DNA of 64,000 bases from JBKQVT01 sp963727245 (lineage in GTDB: Bacteria; Planctomycetota; Planctomycetia; Pirellulales; Thermoguttaceae). How positions within the stretch are numbered: position 1 is the first letter of the stretch; every line of letters starts with the position of its first letter. The notes below the pieces were generated by a model. That model made no database searches. It saw only the letters and a list, made by a program, of their open reading frames with translations, and was not told the DNA's origin. Shown in pieces: positions 1 to 9,132 of this stretch. The position numbers and the translations under genes are program-made. The stretch spans positions 1 to 64,000 of the forward strand of contig CAVSFO010000001.1 of assembly GCA_963727245.1 (NCBI GenBank). The letters are read 5' to 3'.

Positions 1-39
1 CCGTGCCCACCCTACGGTATTATCCGGCCAAAATTCCGC

Positions 40-67
40 TTGCTTTCTTGGCAGCGGCGTGTAAAAA
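40..67 (+). promoter_or_regulatory. possible sigma70-type promoter for the aroF leader
   Basis: TTGCTT (40-45) and TAAAAA (62-67) are separated by 16 bases, close to a -35/-10 pair. A start near position 74 would produce a leader transcript carrying the aromatic-rich reading frame and the terminator before the DAHP synthase gene. The match is only moderate, and planctomycete promoters are poorly defined, so this is a suggestion. Confidence 0.35.
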
Positions 68-116
68 TGAAGGTGTTACGCAAGTCCTTCCGTTGCGGAT
101 GACGATTGACCGTAGT

Positions 117-191
117 ATGAACTTGACCCACACCGCCTATTTTTGGTATTGGTTTAGCCCGCCCGGTCGCGGGGTCGGAGGTGGTGTGTAG
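117..191 (+). CDS. putative aromatic leader peptide (24 aa) of the DAHP synthase attenuator
   Basis: A 24-codon frame from ATG to TAG contains six consecutive aromatic codons, Tyr-Phe-Trp-Tyr-Trp-Phe, at residues 8-13, then a Gly/Pro/Val-rich tail. It is followed by an intrinsic terminator and then by the gene for the first enzyme of aromatic amino acid synthesis. That order, a leader rich in the end-product amino acids, then a terminator, then the biosynthetic gene, is the layout of ribosome-mediated attenuation as in trp and phe leaders. An in-frame upstream ATG at 99 would add six residues. No strong Shine-Dalgarno sequence is visible before either start. The stop codon lies beside the palindrome GTCCTAGGAC. 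The function is inferred from arrangement only. Confidence 0.7.
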   Translation: MNLTHTAYFWYWFSPPGRGVGGGV

Positions 192-218
192 TCCTAGGAC
201 ACAACCAAAGAAGACCAA

Positions 219-255
219 GGCCCCGAGACCCACGCGGATCTCGGGGCCTTTTTTT
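219..255 (+). terminator. intrinsic terminator/attenuator in the aroF leader
   Basis: A perfect 10-bp GC-rich stem (GGCCCCGAGA, 219-228, with TCTCGGGGCC, 239-248) with a 10-base loop is followed by seven T residues. It ends 20 bases before the aroF start codon, so it can only be a read-through terminator or the end of an upstream transcript. The 5' arm could alternatively pair with GGGGTCGG near 170-177, inside the leader-peptide frame, which would give an antiterminator. That alternative pairing was found by eye and has a two-base bulge. Confidence 0.8.
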
Positions 256-274
256 GTCGAGTGAGGAGTTTTCC

Positions 275-1321
275 ATGATCGTCGTGATGAAAAAAGGGGC
301 CACCAACGAGGAGGTTCAACACATGATCCGGCAAGTGGAACGGCTGGGACTGAAGGCGCATCCGATCATCGGCACGGAGCGGACGGTCATTGCCGCCATC
401 GGCGAGAAGCGCGACGAGTTCCGCCAGTCGCTGGAGAGCGGGCCCGGCGTGGCCGAGGTCGTGCCCATCCTGGCCCCTTACAAGGTTGCCAGCCGCGAGG
501 TCAAGGCCGAGCCCACCGTGGTCCGCGCCGGCAGCCTGGCCGTGGGCAACAGCCACCTGGGGATGATCGCCGGGCCGTGTGCGGTGGAGGACGAGGAGCA
601 GATCATTGCCACGGCCCGCGCCGTCAAGGCCGCCGGCGCCACGGCCCTGCGCGGCGGGGCCTTCAAACCCCGCACCAGCCCCTACAGTTTCCAGGGCCTC
701 AAGGAAGAGGGGCTGCGGCTGCTCGCCGCGGCCCGCGAAGAGACCGGCCTGGCGGTCGTCACCGAGGTGCTCTCCCCCACCGACGTGCCCCTGGTGGCCG
801 AATATGCCGACGTGCTCCAGGTCGGCGCCCGCAACATGCAGAACTATAGCCTGCTGGAGGCCGTCGGCGAGTCGGGCAAACCGGTCTTGCTGAAGCGCGG
901 CTACAGCGCCACCATGGACGAGCTGCTGCTGGCCGCCGAATACATCCTCAACGCCGGCAATCCCCAGGTGATGCTCTGCGAGCGCGGCATCCGCACCTTC
1001 GAGACCCACACCCGCTTCTCGCTCACCCTGGCCTCGATTCCCTATCTGCACGAGCGGACGCATTTGCCGGTGCTGGTCGATCCGAGTCACGGCACGGGCC
1101 ACAGCAACCTGGTCACGCGGATGGCGGCCGCGGCCATTGCCGCCGGCGCCGACGGCCTGATCGTCGAGGTCCATCCCGATCCGGAAAATGCCTTGAGCGA
1201 CGGATACCAGTCGTTGGATTTCGCCCAGTTCGAGGAGTTGATGCGGCTTTGCAACCGCGTGGCGGAAGCGGTCGGCCGCCAGATCAAGCCCAACGAGCAT
1301 TGCGCCTGCTGCCGGCGGTAA
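275..1321 (+). CDS. aroF: 3-deoxy-7-phosphoheptulonate synthase (DAHP synthase, type I beta)
   Basis: This 348-residue enzyme condenses phosphoenolpyruvate and erythrose 4-phosphate, the first step of the shikimate pathway. Residues 1-70 form the ferredoxin-like N-terminal extension typical of the I-beta group. The catalytic barrel follows, with the motifs GPCAVE, KPRTSPYSFQG, LLKRG and DPSHGTGH. The C-terminus carries a Cys-rich tail (CACCRR). The ATG at 275 is preferred because GAGGAG lies six bases upstream; a TTG at 254 in the same frame would fall inside the terminator U-tract. The leader upstream suggests attenuation by aromatic amino acids. The frame is intact, unlike many neighbours. 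Confidence 0.95.
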   Translation: MIVVMKKGATNEEVQHMIRQVERLGLKAHPIIGTERTVIAAIGEKRDEFRQSLESGPGVAEVVPILAPYKVASREVKAEPTVVRAGSLAVGNSHLGMIAGPCAVEDEEQIIATARAVKAAGATALRGGAFKPRTSPYSFQGLKEEGLRLLAAAREETGLAVVTEVLSPTDVPLVAEYADVLQVGARNMQNYSLLEAVGESGKPVLLKRGYSATMDELLLAAEYILNAGNPQVMLCERGIRTFETHTRFSLTLASIPYLHERTHLPVLVDPSHGTGHSNLVTRMAAAAIAAGADGLIVEVHPDPENALSDGYQSLDFAQFEELMRLCNRVAEAVGRQIKPNEHCACCRR

Positions 1322-1326
1322 AAACG

Positions 1327-1366
1327 CTTCCCCTCTCCCTCCGGGAGAGGGTAGGGTGAGGGCGAT
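1327..1366. repeat. CCCTCTCCC hairpin repeat, copy 1
   Basis: CCCCTCTCCCTCCGGGAGAG forms a near-perfect hairpin and continues as GGTAGGGTGAGGGCGA. It follows the aroF stop by a few bases and could act as a terminator. An inverted copy lies at 2011-2048. Confidence 0.75.
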
Positions 1367-1418
1367 TTCCTCCCCCGACGCCTTTGTTCGTCCACCTTCG
1401 TTCGTCTGGAGGCGCGTG

Positions 1419-1793
1419 ATGGCAGAGTGCTGGCCCGAGCCGATTAACGAGATGTTGTCGGCCATCGATCGGCAGGACGGGACGCTATGGGCGATGCCGG
1501 TCGTGAATGCCCTCGAGTCCCGGTCGGCCGGGAGCGGCATTGACTTCGCTATCGAAGTAATCGCCGCACAAGCGGCCAATATGGCCAAAGATCGGGCAGC
1601 GTTGGTGGAACGGTGGCTCGCGGATCTCCGAGCAATGGTCTCTGCGGGGGCCGATACTGACGTACTCGGTCGCGCTAGCAGAGACATCTGGTACCACGAC
1701 CTATCGCGGGACGAATTGCAAACGGCGATCGCAAGGCTTTACGATGCGTTTGCGTGCTTACGCGCAAGAATCCCCCGGGATACCACAGGTTAA
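1419..1793 (+). CDS. hypothetical protein (124 aa)
   Basis: I do not recognise this protein. It is soluble-looking, mostly helical and acidic-to-neutral, with no signal peptide or metal motif. The start at 1419 begins MAECWPEPINEML; the frame is open upstream to 1356, but that part is encoded by the flanking repeat. It sits between two inverted copies of the CCCTCTCCC repeat, and its base composition is less GC-biased than the neighbours, so it may be a recent insertion. The 217 bases after it hold no recognisable gene before the second repeat copy. Confidence 0.45.
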   Translation: MAECWPEPINEMLSAIDRQDGTLWAMPVVNALESRSAGSGIDFAIEVIAAQAANMAKDRAALVERWLADLRAMVSAGADTDVLGRASRDIWYHDLSRDELQTAIARLYDAFACLRARIPRDTTG

Positions 1794-2010
1794 CCGCGGT
1801 GGCGCTGGCGCTTGCGACGAGCGGTCCAGACGGGCGTCCTGTACCCGATAAGTTACGCCCGCTAATTGAGTTGTTCCTCAAGGCGATCGAGTGGCCGCAT
1901 TGACTGAAGGTTGTGAGGACGAATTGCCGGGGGAGATTCCGGGGCCACGAACCAATAGCGACAATCTGCGACGGACGTGTGACGAGAGGCAACCAACGTC
2001 TGCGTCGATT

Positions 2011-2048
2011 GCCCTCACCCTGACCCTCTCCCGGAGGGAGAGGGGACA
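2011..2048. repeat. CCCTCTCCC hairpin repeat, copy 2 (inverted)
   Basis: GCCCTCACCCTGACCCTCTC followed by CCGGAGGGAGAGGGGA is the reverse complement of the copy after aroF, with few mismatches. It lies directly downstream of the minus-strand gene ending at 2049 and could terminate it. Confidence 0.75.
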
Positions 2049-2381
2049 CTAGCCGCTCACGTCCAGGAGGTTGCCGGCGGCGCCGCCGGGATCCTTGGGC
2101 GGCGAAGGGGCACTCGGGGCGTCCTCGTCGGCCGCGGCCTCTTTCGCCACGCGCCGGATCCGCCAGGGAACACGGCCGTTGGCGTCGCGGTCGTCGCTCT
2201 GATGCTCTTGGCCGTCGGCTTCCCCGACGCCGGCGGCGGACTCGGCCTTGAGTTGGCCCCGCGCGGCGTGCTGCGAGGCCCCGGCCTCCTGAGCGGCGCG
2301 CTCGGCGTCGGTGCCCTTGGCTTGGGTCAGCGGCGTGCCGGCGGCGCCGGCGGCAATTCCGGTCATGGGTCCCACGCTCAT
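2049..2381 (-). CDS. conserved hypothetical small protein (110 aa)
   Basis: The protein begins MSVGPMTGIAAGAAGTPL and is rich in Ala, Gly, Glu and Asp, with a central WRIRR segment and a C-terminus ending LLDVSG. The composition points to a disordered soluble protein. It resembles short planctomycete proteins of unknown function that I have seen with the same beginning and ending; this is recollection, not a search. GGGAGG seven bases before the ATG supports the start. No function can be assigned. Confidence 0.6.
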   Translation of the reverse strand: MSVGPMTGIAAGAAGTPLTQAKGTDAERAAQEAGASQHAARGQLKAESAAGVGEADGQEHQSDDRDANGRVPWRIRRVAKEAAADEDAPSAPSPPKDPGGAAGNLLDVSG

Positions 2382-2402
2382 CGGACACCTCCCATGAAAG
2401 TC

Positions 2403-2429
2403 GGAAAAAGGGGATAGTCCCCTTTTTCC
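2403..2429. terminator. perfect hairpin between convergent-spaced minus-strand genes
   Basis: GGAAAAAGGGGA (2403-2414) and TCCCCTTTTTCC (2418-2429) form a 12-bp perfect stem with a three-base loop. It lies 18 bases after the stop codon of the AsmA-like gene and includes T-rich arms in both orientations, so it probably terminates that gene. Confidence 0.6.
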
Positions 2430-2446
2430 TCCCAGGAAAGTCTACC

Positions 2447-5400
2447 TCATGGAAAACTGCCGCCGCTCTTCAAGTCGGCTTGCAGGTGCTGCACGGCTTC
2501 TTTGAGGCCGGGGAAGGCCTCTTTCTTCATGTTCGGGTTCTGCAAGGGGCCATCCACATAGATCACCAGGAACTGCTGGCTGGCGCCGGTGAGCAGTTCA
2601 CTGACCAACGGCACGTGCACGTCGTTGCGGCCGACGATGGCGGTGAAGGCCAGGTGGACTTCCGACTGCATGTTCATTTCGCCCTTGCCCAGCAGGCTGA
2701 TGGCGTCGCCGTTGAAATTGAGGCGGTCGAAGTAGACGTGCTCGCCCTGGACGCGGAAGTCGATGTCGCTGCGGCTGAAGGCGTTGGCATCGGGGGCGCT
2801 GCATGCTCAGCAGCTTGAGCATCGAGATCATCAGCGGCAGCTCGTAGACGTTGGCGTCGCGCAGGGCGATGGCGCCGTGTCCCTGAGGGTATTGCGGGTG
2901 CGGCCGGCGCCTTGCAGATCGAGGGTGGCCATGATGCGGCCTTGGAGGTTCCGCCGGCCGCTGAGGTTTCCCGCGCCGCAGGGGCCAGCTGGGCGTCGGT
3001 GAGGTTGGCATGGAGGGCCCAGCGGGGCTGGGCTCCCAGCGTCACCCAGCCGTCGCCGTAGACGGTGCCGCCATAGACCGCGGCGGTCAGCGAGCGGAAT
3101 CGCTGCGTGGCGGGGGCGGCCAGCGCGGCGGCTTCCTGTTGCCGCCGGTCCGCCCAGGAGCCCAGCAGCACCTGCTCGTTGTCGATCCACAGCGGTCCCA
3201 TGACGCGGGTGAACTGGTGGTCTTTGTAAGGTGACGGAGTCCAGGGCCAATTCGCCGCGGGAGTAGAAGGTGCGGCCGTCGCAGCCGCCGGCGAGGGTCA
3301 GGCCGCCGCAGGCGTTTTCCAGCCGCCCGCCGCCGTAATCGAGGCCCGCTTGTTGCATGCCCAGGGCGAAGTCCCATTGGGAGCGGATCGGGGCGTCGGC
3401 GGCTGCCGCCGGCCAGGTCGAGGCTTCCCCGCAGGCTGAAGGCGCCGGCTGGGATTGATTTCGGCCAGCGTCTTTTTCAGCCGCTCCGGTACGGCCTGCA
3501 TCAGGTCGCGGTCGTTGCGGAGCCGGTCCACGGTGAGCCCGTCGAAGCGCAGGTGCCAGCCGCCGCCGGGGAGGAAATCGCAGACGCCGCCGGCCGCCAC
3601 TTTCACCGCCTGGTGCTCGGCCTTGAGCCGCTCCATGGTCACGCGGCCGTCGCGATAGGTGAAGACGCCTTGCAGATTGTCCAGGCGGTAGGGGAAGCGG
3701 GTCGGCTCGATGGAGGTGATCTCGCTGTGCGGCTCGACGCGGACGGTGACGCTCAGCAGCCGGGGGCCGTCCTGGTAGCGAATCTCGGCGGCCAGGTCGA
3801 TCATCCCCCGCGGCCGCAGGTCGTTCCAGACCTGCTGCATCGCCGGTCGCAGGGCGTCGCGCAAGTGGTCTGCCAAGGGGACGTCGCTGGCGCGGAAACG
3901 CAAACGGAGGTCGTGGCCGGCCGGCGCGGCGGTCATTTCTCCGTCGCAGGTCACGCGGCTGTGGCCGTTGCTGCCTTCCAGGCCGCGGAACTCCCAGTTG
4001 CCGTCGGTCGCCGTCAGCGTGCCGTGGACGTCGGCCACCTCGAAGGGGAATTTCTCGTAGCGGACCCAGCAGCGGTTGGCGCGGACGTCAAGGTGCTGGT
4101 GGACGTTTTCCTCGGGCGACTGCCGCCAGAGGTTGTAGCGGAAGTTGATCGTGCCGCGGAGGTCCAGGGCGCGGGCCACGGCGCGGGACCGCTCGGGCAG
4201 CGCAGCCAGCAGCTTCGCATCCAGCGGCAGATCGTCCCCCTTGACCTCCATTCCGCCCACCGGAACCGCCAGGGGATGCTGCCAGCGGGCGTCCACGTGC
4301 ACCAGTTGGTTGCCGCTGGCGGCCGTCAAGTTGGCTTGCAGCACGTCGTCGGCCAGCGTGATCGTGCCCGTGCCGTGTTCCAGGCGATAGGGAAACTTGT
4401 AGTGGGTGAACGACACGTTCAGGCAGCGGACCGTCACCTGCGGGCGCCAGCGTCTGCCCGTCGTAAAGCAGCTTGGCGTCGGCGTCGATCTGGCCGTCGG
4501 GGCGGTACTTGAGCCACTGCTGGTGGAGCTTTTCCGGCAACACGTCGACCAACTGGCGATCGATCTCCAACTGCCGGACCTCCGCTTCCACGGAGAGCGG
4601 CTGCCCCGCCGAGAGCGACTTGCCGCGGGCCGACAAGCGGAGCGTCGCCTGGTTGCTCCGGGCGGTGAGGTCTTCGACCGCGAACCCCTGGTTGCTCAGC
4701 CGCACGACGGCCCGCAGGTCGGTCAGGGGATGCGGCAGCCGCGAATCGTCGATGCGGCCGTGGGCGATCTGGCCGGCGACGTTGAACTGCCAGGGCGTTG
4801 CCGCCGCCGCGTCGTAGGCGACGCGGAAGCTGGCGGCCGCCTGCCCGCGCACCGTCTCCAACATGCCGAGTTTCGCCGCCAGGGCGCCGGGCAGGGCGTC
4901 GCGCAGCTCGGGGCAGATGTCCAGGCCCTCGATCTTGCCGGCAGACGCAGAATCCCGGCCGGTGCGGCTCGACCATCCCTTCGACCGTCGCCTGGCGGAA
5001 GTAGTCGCCGCTGAGGGTTGCTTGCAGCTTGCGGTCCTCCCCGGTCGTGGGCGTGAGCGTCAGGTTGATGTCCCGAAACGTCAGCGTGCTGGTGGGGTTC
5101 TTCGTGGGGTCGAAGATCTCGACGATGCCGCTTTCGATCGTCACCTGCGGCGGCCGCTTGCTCAGCTTCGGCAGCGGCAAGAGCTTGGCCACGCTCCAGC
5201 TCCCGTCGGGCCGGCGGGTGGCGTGCAGCGTGGGGCGGCGAATCGTCACCTGCGTCACTTCCAACTTGTCGGCCAGCAAGTCTTGCAAGTCGGTGCGGCA
5301 ACGCAGGAAGCACTCGTCGTAGCTGAGCAGCTCGGCGCGGGGCCCGTCGGCGGCCCGTTCCAGGATCGACACGCCGCGGATTTCGATCCCCTCACCCGTG

Positions 5401-5601
5401 ACCAGTTTGGCCGAGCGGACCGTCACCTTCAGGTCCGGATACTGCTTGGCAAAACGCGTCTCGCACCCGCGCGAGGATCCGCTCGTCGAGGTGGCGATAG
5501 AAATAGGGCACCGCCAGCGCAGCCCCGACCACGATGAGGGCCAGGCCCCATTTCAGCACGAACCAGCACCATCTGATCGGGCGAGCGACGATGGTCGACA
5601 A
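2447..5601 (-). CDS. AsmA-like / TamB-related envelope protein, several frame breaks
   Basis: Conceptually joined, this is about 1,050 residues. An N-terminal membrane segment (WCWFVLKWGLALIVVGAALA) is followed by a long periplasmic part full of the beta-rich alternation seen in AsmA and DUF3971 proteins, for example TVRSAKLVTGEGIEIRGVSI and PQVTIESGIVEIFDPTKN. In Gram-negative bacteria such proteins are thought to carry lipids between the membranes. The frame is broken at least six times between 5450 and 2680. The first break is an extra T in a TTTT run near 5455. The apparent TTG start has GGGAGG directly touching it, so the true start is uncertain. It follows the glycosyltransferase gene by 25 bases on the same strand, which suggests an operon. 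Confidence 0.7.
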
Positions 5602-5626
5602 CCCTCCCTGGTCGTTGACGCGGCCG

Positions 5627-6959
5627 TTACTTTTGCATAACCGTTCCGCCTTCCGGCTTATCCGGAGGCTCAGGCCTCCGGCACACTTCCGCCTTCCATC
5701 CCGTCGCCACGCCCGCCGCCAGCGCCATCAGGGCCAGCATCGCCGGCTGGCGATAGCGAATCGAACCCGACGAACACCACGTGCAAGGCGGTGAAATACA
5801 CCGCGGGAAACCAGCATAACAAGTAGGGCCAGCCGCGGCGCAGCGTCCGCACGGCGCCGAAGAGCCCCAGGATCACCAGGGGCAGATAGGTCGCCGCGAC
5901 CGCTAGCTCGCACGACAGGGGCCGACAAACTCGCTTCATTGGGCCAGATGTTCCAAGTCCGCAGGAACTTGATCCCGGCCAAGCGCAGGGCCGCCCGCGG
6001 CTCGGTGCCCAGCCAGCCCAGGGCCCGTTCGCGCAAGCGCTGATCGACGCGGTACTCGACGTCCGCCGGGGTCTCGTCTTCTTCGGCGGGCGCATGCTCG
6101 CGGTAGAGCCGCTCCTCCTCGGCCGCAGGCTCCATATTGCTGGCCCCGGTGGCCCACTTGCTGAGCCCGTCGTAGAGGCTGGCGCCGACCTGGAGCGTGG
6201 TAGGCGCGAAATGGCCGGTCAGCCGTTGACTCCGTTGCCACCACGGCGTCATCACCAGCGCCAGCGGCAGCAGCATCACCATGCCCAGGACTGCGTGCCG
6301 CCAGCGCGGACTGACGGCGCCGGCCAGCCGCTGGCCGCCCAACAGGCGCCGGCCATGGCGGCCAAGGGAGTGAACAGCAGCCAACTGGGCCGGACCAGGG
6401 TCGCCGCGCCGGCGACCAATCCGGCGGCCAGCGCCAAGAGCAGGGCCGCAGGGCTCAGGCGTCCCTTCTTCCAGGCCGCCGTCCACAGGCCCAGTTCGAG
6501 GAGCATCAGTGCGCAGAAGGGCGTGTCGCTGAGGATCATGGCGCTGGTGGCGATCGACTCGGGATACAGCGCGGCCATGGCGGCGGCCAGCAGGGCCGCC
6601 CGCAGGCCGAACAATTGCCGCGCCAGCCACCACACCCCCGCCACGCAGAGCGTGCCCAGCAGGGCGTTTTCCAAACGGGCGAGGAGCACCGCGTGCTGGT
6701 TGGAAAGCCAGAACACCGGCGCCAACAGCAGCGGATAGCCCGGTGTGCGAAAGATCTGCGCCCCATAAGGGCCATACTCATAGGGGCGGCCTTCGGCCAG
6801 CGCCCGGCCCAGGCTGAAGTAGCCGTCGCTATCGCCCATGCCAAAACTCTTGGCGTCGGGGTGGCGCGACTGCCAATAGAGGACACCGGCCACGCGCACC
6901 GTCAGCGCCAAGACCAACAGCAGCAGGAGTTGGTGTCTCGCCATCCAGCGCATGCGCAT
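5627..6959 (-). CDS. GT39/ArnT-type membrane glycosyltransferase, frame breaks
   Basis: This is a polytopic membrane protein of about 440 residues. It begins MRMRWMARHQLLLLLVLAL with a first membrane helix, then an acidic loop GMGDSDGYFSLGRALAEG like the catalytic loop of dolichyl-phosphate-mannose/ArnT-type transferases. Many hydrophobic helices follow, then a soluble stretch with EEERLYREHAPAEEDE. Family members move sugars from polyprenyl-phosphate carriers to lipid or protein outside the cytoplasm. The ATG at 6959 is preceded by AAGGCGGTGAC. Breaks occur near 6310, 5920 and 5760. The last 15 or so residues are encoded by an intergenic-type palindromic repeat (5644-5698), so the natural C-terminus may have been extended. 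Confidence 0.75.
5644..5698. repeat. CCGGAGGC palindrome with flanking TTCCGCC heptamers
   Basis: CCGGAGGCTCAGGCCTCCGG is a near-perfect palindrome bracketed by TTCCGCCTTCC-type runs. A related unit lies near 55788-55860. Here it encodes the end of the glycosyltransferase reading frame. Confidence 0.6.
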
Positions 6960-7041
6960 GTCACCGCCTTGCTCGGAGCGGTCGAGCGATAAAATAAGCA
7001 CGGTATGGTACTCTGGGGATGCTTCAGGGGTCAAGGGGAAC

Positions 7042-7074
7042 GAGGGATTAGGAATTAGGGATTGGGGATTAGAG
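7042..7074. repeat. GGGATTA heptamer tandem repeat
   Basis: Four to five degenerate copies of GGGATTA(G/T) lie upstream of the glycosyltransferase start. An inverted set occurs at 35763-35798. The rest of 6960-7368 holds no gene that I can support and serves as the intergenic space before the permease gene. Confidence 0.6.
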
Positions 7075-7368
7075 AACAGGGGAAGAGAAGGGCGTGAATT
7101 GCGTTGTGCGCGTGGGTATCGCTTGCGGTTTCGCAAGCATCCGGCCCCGTTTCGGTAATCTAGATGAGCTAGGCAAGAGACGTTCCTTTTATGGCCACCC
7201 TGTTCGCCCGACTCTCCACGGCCTCCTAGATTTGCTGCGAAGCGGTGTTTTATTTGTCTCCTCCAGTTTGTATACTTCGCTTTTCCCCCTACAGTGTCTC
7301 GGGGGGCAAGTATCAGTCTCTGACTGAAGATTCAGCATTCACGCATCTTTCGCAGGAGGGAACCTGTC

Positions 7369-8922
7369 ATGTCGTCACTGCCATCCTATGTGGCCGCGGC
7401 CAAGCCGGTGCCGGCGGCCAGTCGCGCGGCGTGGTACAAAAATGTCGCCCCCACCTACGCGGGCATCATGCTCTGGTTCGTCTTCTGGCAGGACATTGTC
7501 ACTGGCGGCGGCGGCACGAAGGCCCCGGCGGGAATACTTTCGCAGGGTATATGGACGGCCTTGTTCGGCGTGGTCATCGCCGCCCTGATCTGCCACTTCT
7601 TCTTCTACTTCGTGCCGGGCATGTTGGGACAAAAAACCGGGCTGCCGCTCTATGTCGTCGGCACCTCGACCTACGGGGTGACCGGGGGACTGTTCATGCC
7701 GGGCTTCTTGATGGGCCTCTTGCAGTTCGGCTGGTTGGCAGTCAACGCCTTTGCCGTGGCGAAGATCCTTTGCGGATGTCTCCTGCTTTGGAAGCCCGAA
7801 CTGAAGATCGACCTGAACCATCCCTCACTTTACCATGCCGGGCTGGCCGCCGCGTTCGCCCTGATTTGCGGGTTTGTGGGACTCAAAGGCATTCAGTACG
7901 TAGCGAAGGTGGCGACCTTCCTGCCTTTGATTCCGCTGGTGCTGCTCATCGTACTGGTGGCGAAGACGGCAGGCGGGTTGGGGAACTTCCAGCCGTCGGA
8001 TTGTACGCCAACGGAGAACGCCCCTACGGTTACCGTTGAAAAGGCCGGCGCCGGCGCGGCCGACGCTACAAAGGTCGCGGCCGCCACGGCCAATGTGCCG
8101 GCCGACTTGAGCACCTGGGCCGTTCTCGCCCTGTTGAGCACCTACATTGTCGGGTTCTTTGCTACGGCCGGCGCCGCGGGAACCGACATTGCCTCCAACA
8201 GCCGCAACGCTTCCGACGTGCAATGGGGCGGGCTGTTCGGCATCACGCTGGCAACCATCATCGCCGGAGGCTTGGCTATCCTGGTGGTCGCCGGCGCCTA
8301 TGGCCAGCTCCGCGATACGATCCCCGCCAGCGCAGTCGGCAAACTTAATCCCATCGAGTTGATGAATGCCGTGCCCGCGAAGGGCGAGGCCCTCGGCGTG
8401 CCGCTTTTCCGCAGCAAGGACGTGGCCAATATCGTCATGCTGCTGCTGGCTATTTCCTCCTTCCCCGGCGGCTGCTTCTCGGCCTTCATTGCCGCCAACA
8501 GTTTCAAAACGACCATGCCCAAGATCCCGCCATTCCTGTCGGTCGGCATCGGCACGCTGGTGGCTATCGCCCTGGCAGTAACGTTCGTGGTCTCCAAGGT
8601 CATCTGGGTCTTTGTCATCATCGGCGCCTCGTTCGGACCGGTCTGCGGCGCCATGCTGGCCGACTACCTGCTGGCCGGGCGGAAATGGGCCGGGCCACGG
8701 GCAGGCTTCAACCCCGCCGGCTGGATCTCCTGGATCGTCGGCTTCGCCGTCGGGGCCTTCAACATGGTCGCCGCCTGGGTCCCCGCCCTGGCCGGCAAGC
8801 AAGACCTGATCCCCGTCCCCCCGGTGGCCGCCTTCGTCGTCGGCTTCGTGCTCTATTTCATCCTGGCGAGTGTCGGCCTGACCAGCCGCAAGCTCGACAT
8901 GCCGGCCACGGCCGCGACGTGA
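7369..8922 (+). CDS. NCS1-family cytosine/purine permease
   Basis: This intact 517-residue membrane protein has about 12 hydrophobic helices. The N-terminal NVAPTYAGIMLWFVFWQDI and the helices after it match the nucleobase-cation-symport-1 family, which imports cytosine, purines, allantoin or hydantoin with protons or sodium. A soluble loop of about 45 residues (around 205-250, Thr/Ala/Val-rich) between the middle helices is longer than usual. AGGAGG lies 12 bases before the ATG. No nucleobase-degrading gene is adjacent, so the substrate cannot be told. Between this gene and 9133 I see nothing but noncoding sequence. Confidence 0.85.
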   Translation: MSSLPSYVAAAKPVPAASRAAWYKNVAPTYAGIMLWFVFWQDIVTGGGGTKAPAGILSQGIWTALFGVVIAALICHFFFYFVPGMLGQKTGLPLYVVGTSTYGVTGGLFMPGFLMGLLQFGWLAVNAFAVAKILCGCLLLWKPELKIDLNHPSLYHAGLAAAFALICGFVGLKGIQYVAKVATFLPLIPLVLLIVLVAKTAGGLGNFQPSDCTPTENAPTVTVEKAGAGAADATKVAAATANVPADLSTWAVLALLSTYIVGFFATAGAAGTDIASNSRNASDVQWGGLFGITLATIIAGGLAILVVAGAYGQLRDTIPASAVGKLNPIELMNAVPAKGEALGVPLFRSKDVANIVMLLLAISSFPGGCFSAFIAANSFKTTMPKIPPFLSVGIGTLVAIALAVTFVVSKVIWVFVIIGASFGPVCGAMLADYLLAGRKWAGPRAGFNPAGWISWIVGFAVGAFNMVAAWVPALAGKQDLIPVPPVAAFVVGFVLYFILASVGLTSRKLDMPATAAT

Positions 8923-9132
8923 CGGGAACTGCCCCTCTGCCTCCGCGTAACACCACGGCCCGGAGGCGAATTCGGCGCTATGTATCGGAAACGCCGAAAA
9001 TGGGGGTTCTGCGGGAAATCGTGAAGATGCGGAATCCGCGGCGCCGATGCGCAACGAAGGCCTGACGCCCCAGCGGGAGCCACCATCTGTGGCCAGCTTG
9101 GGCGGGCAAGGTCGAACGGGGGCGCGTCGGGC

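Noticed and set aside
194..1687. Minus-strand open frame of 497 codons over the DAHP synthase gene
   Set aside because: It is antisense to a clear DAHP synthase with all catalytic motifs; its peptide includes the translated hairpin repeat and has no family features.
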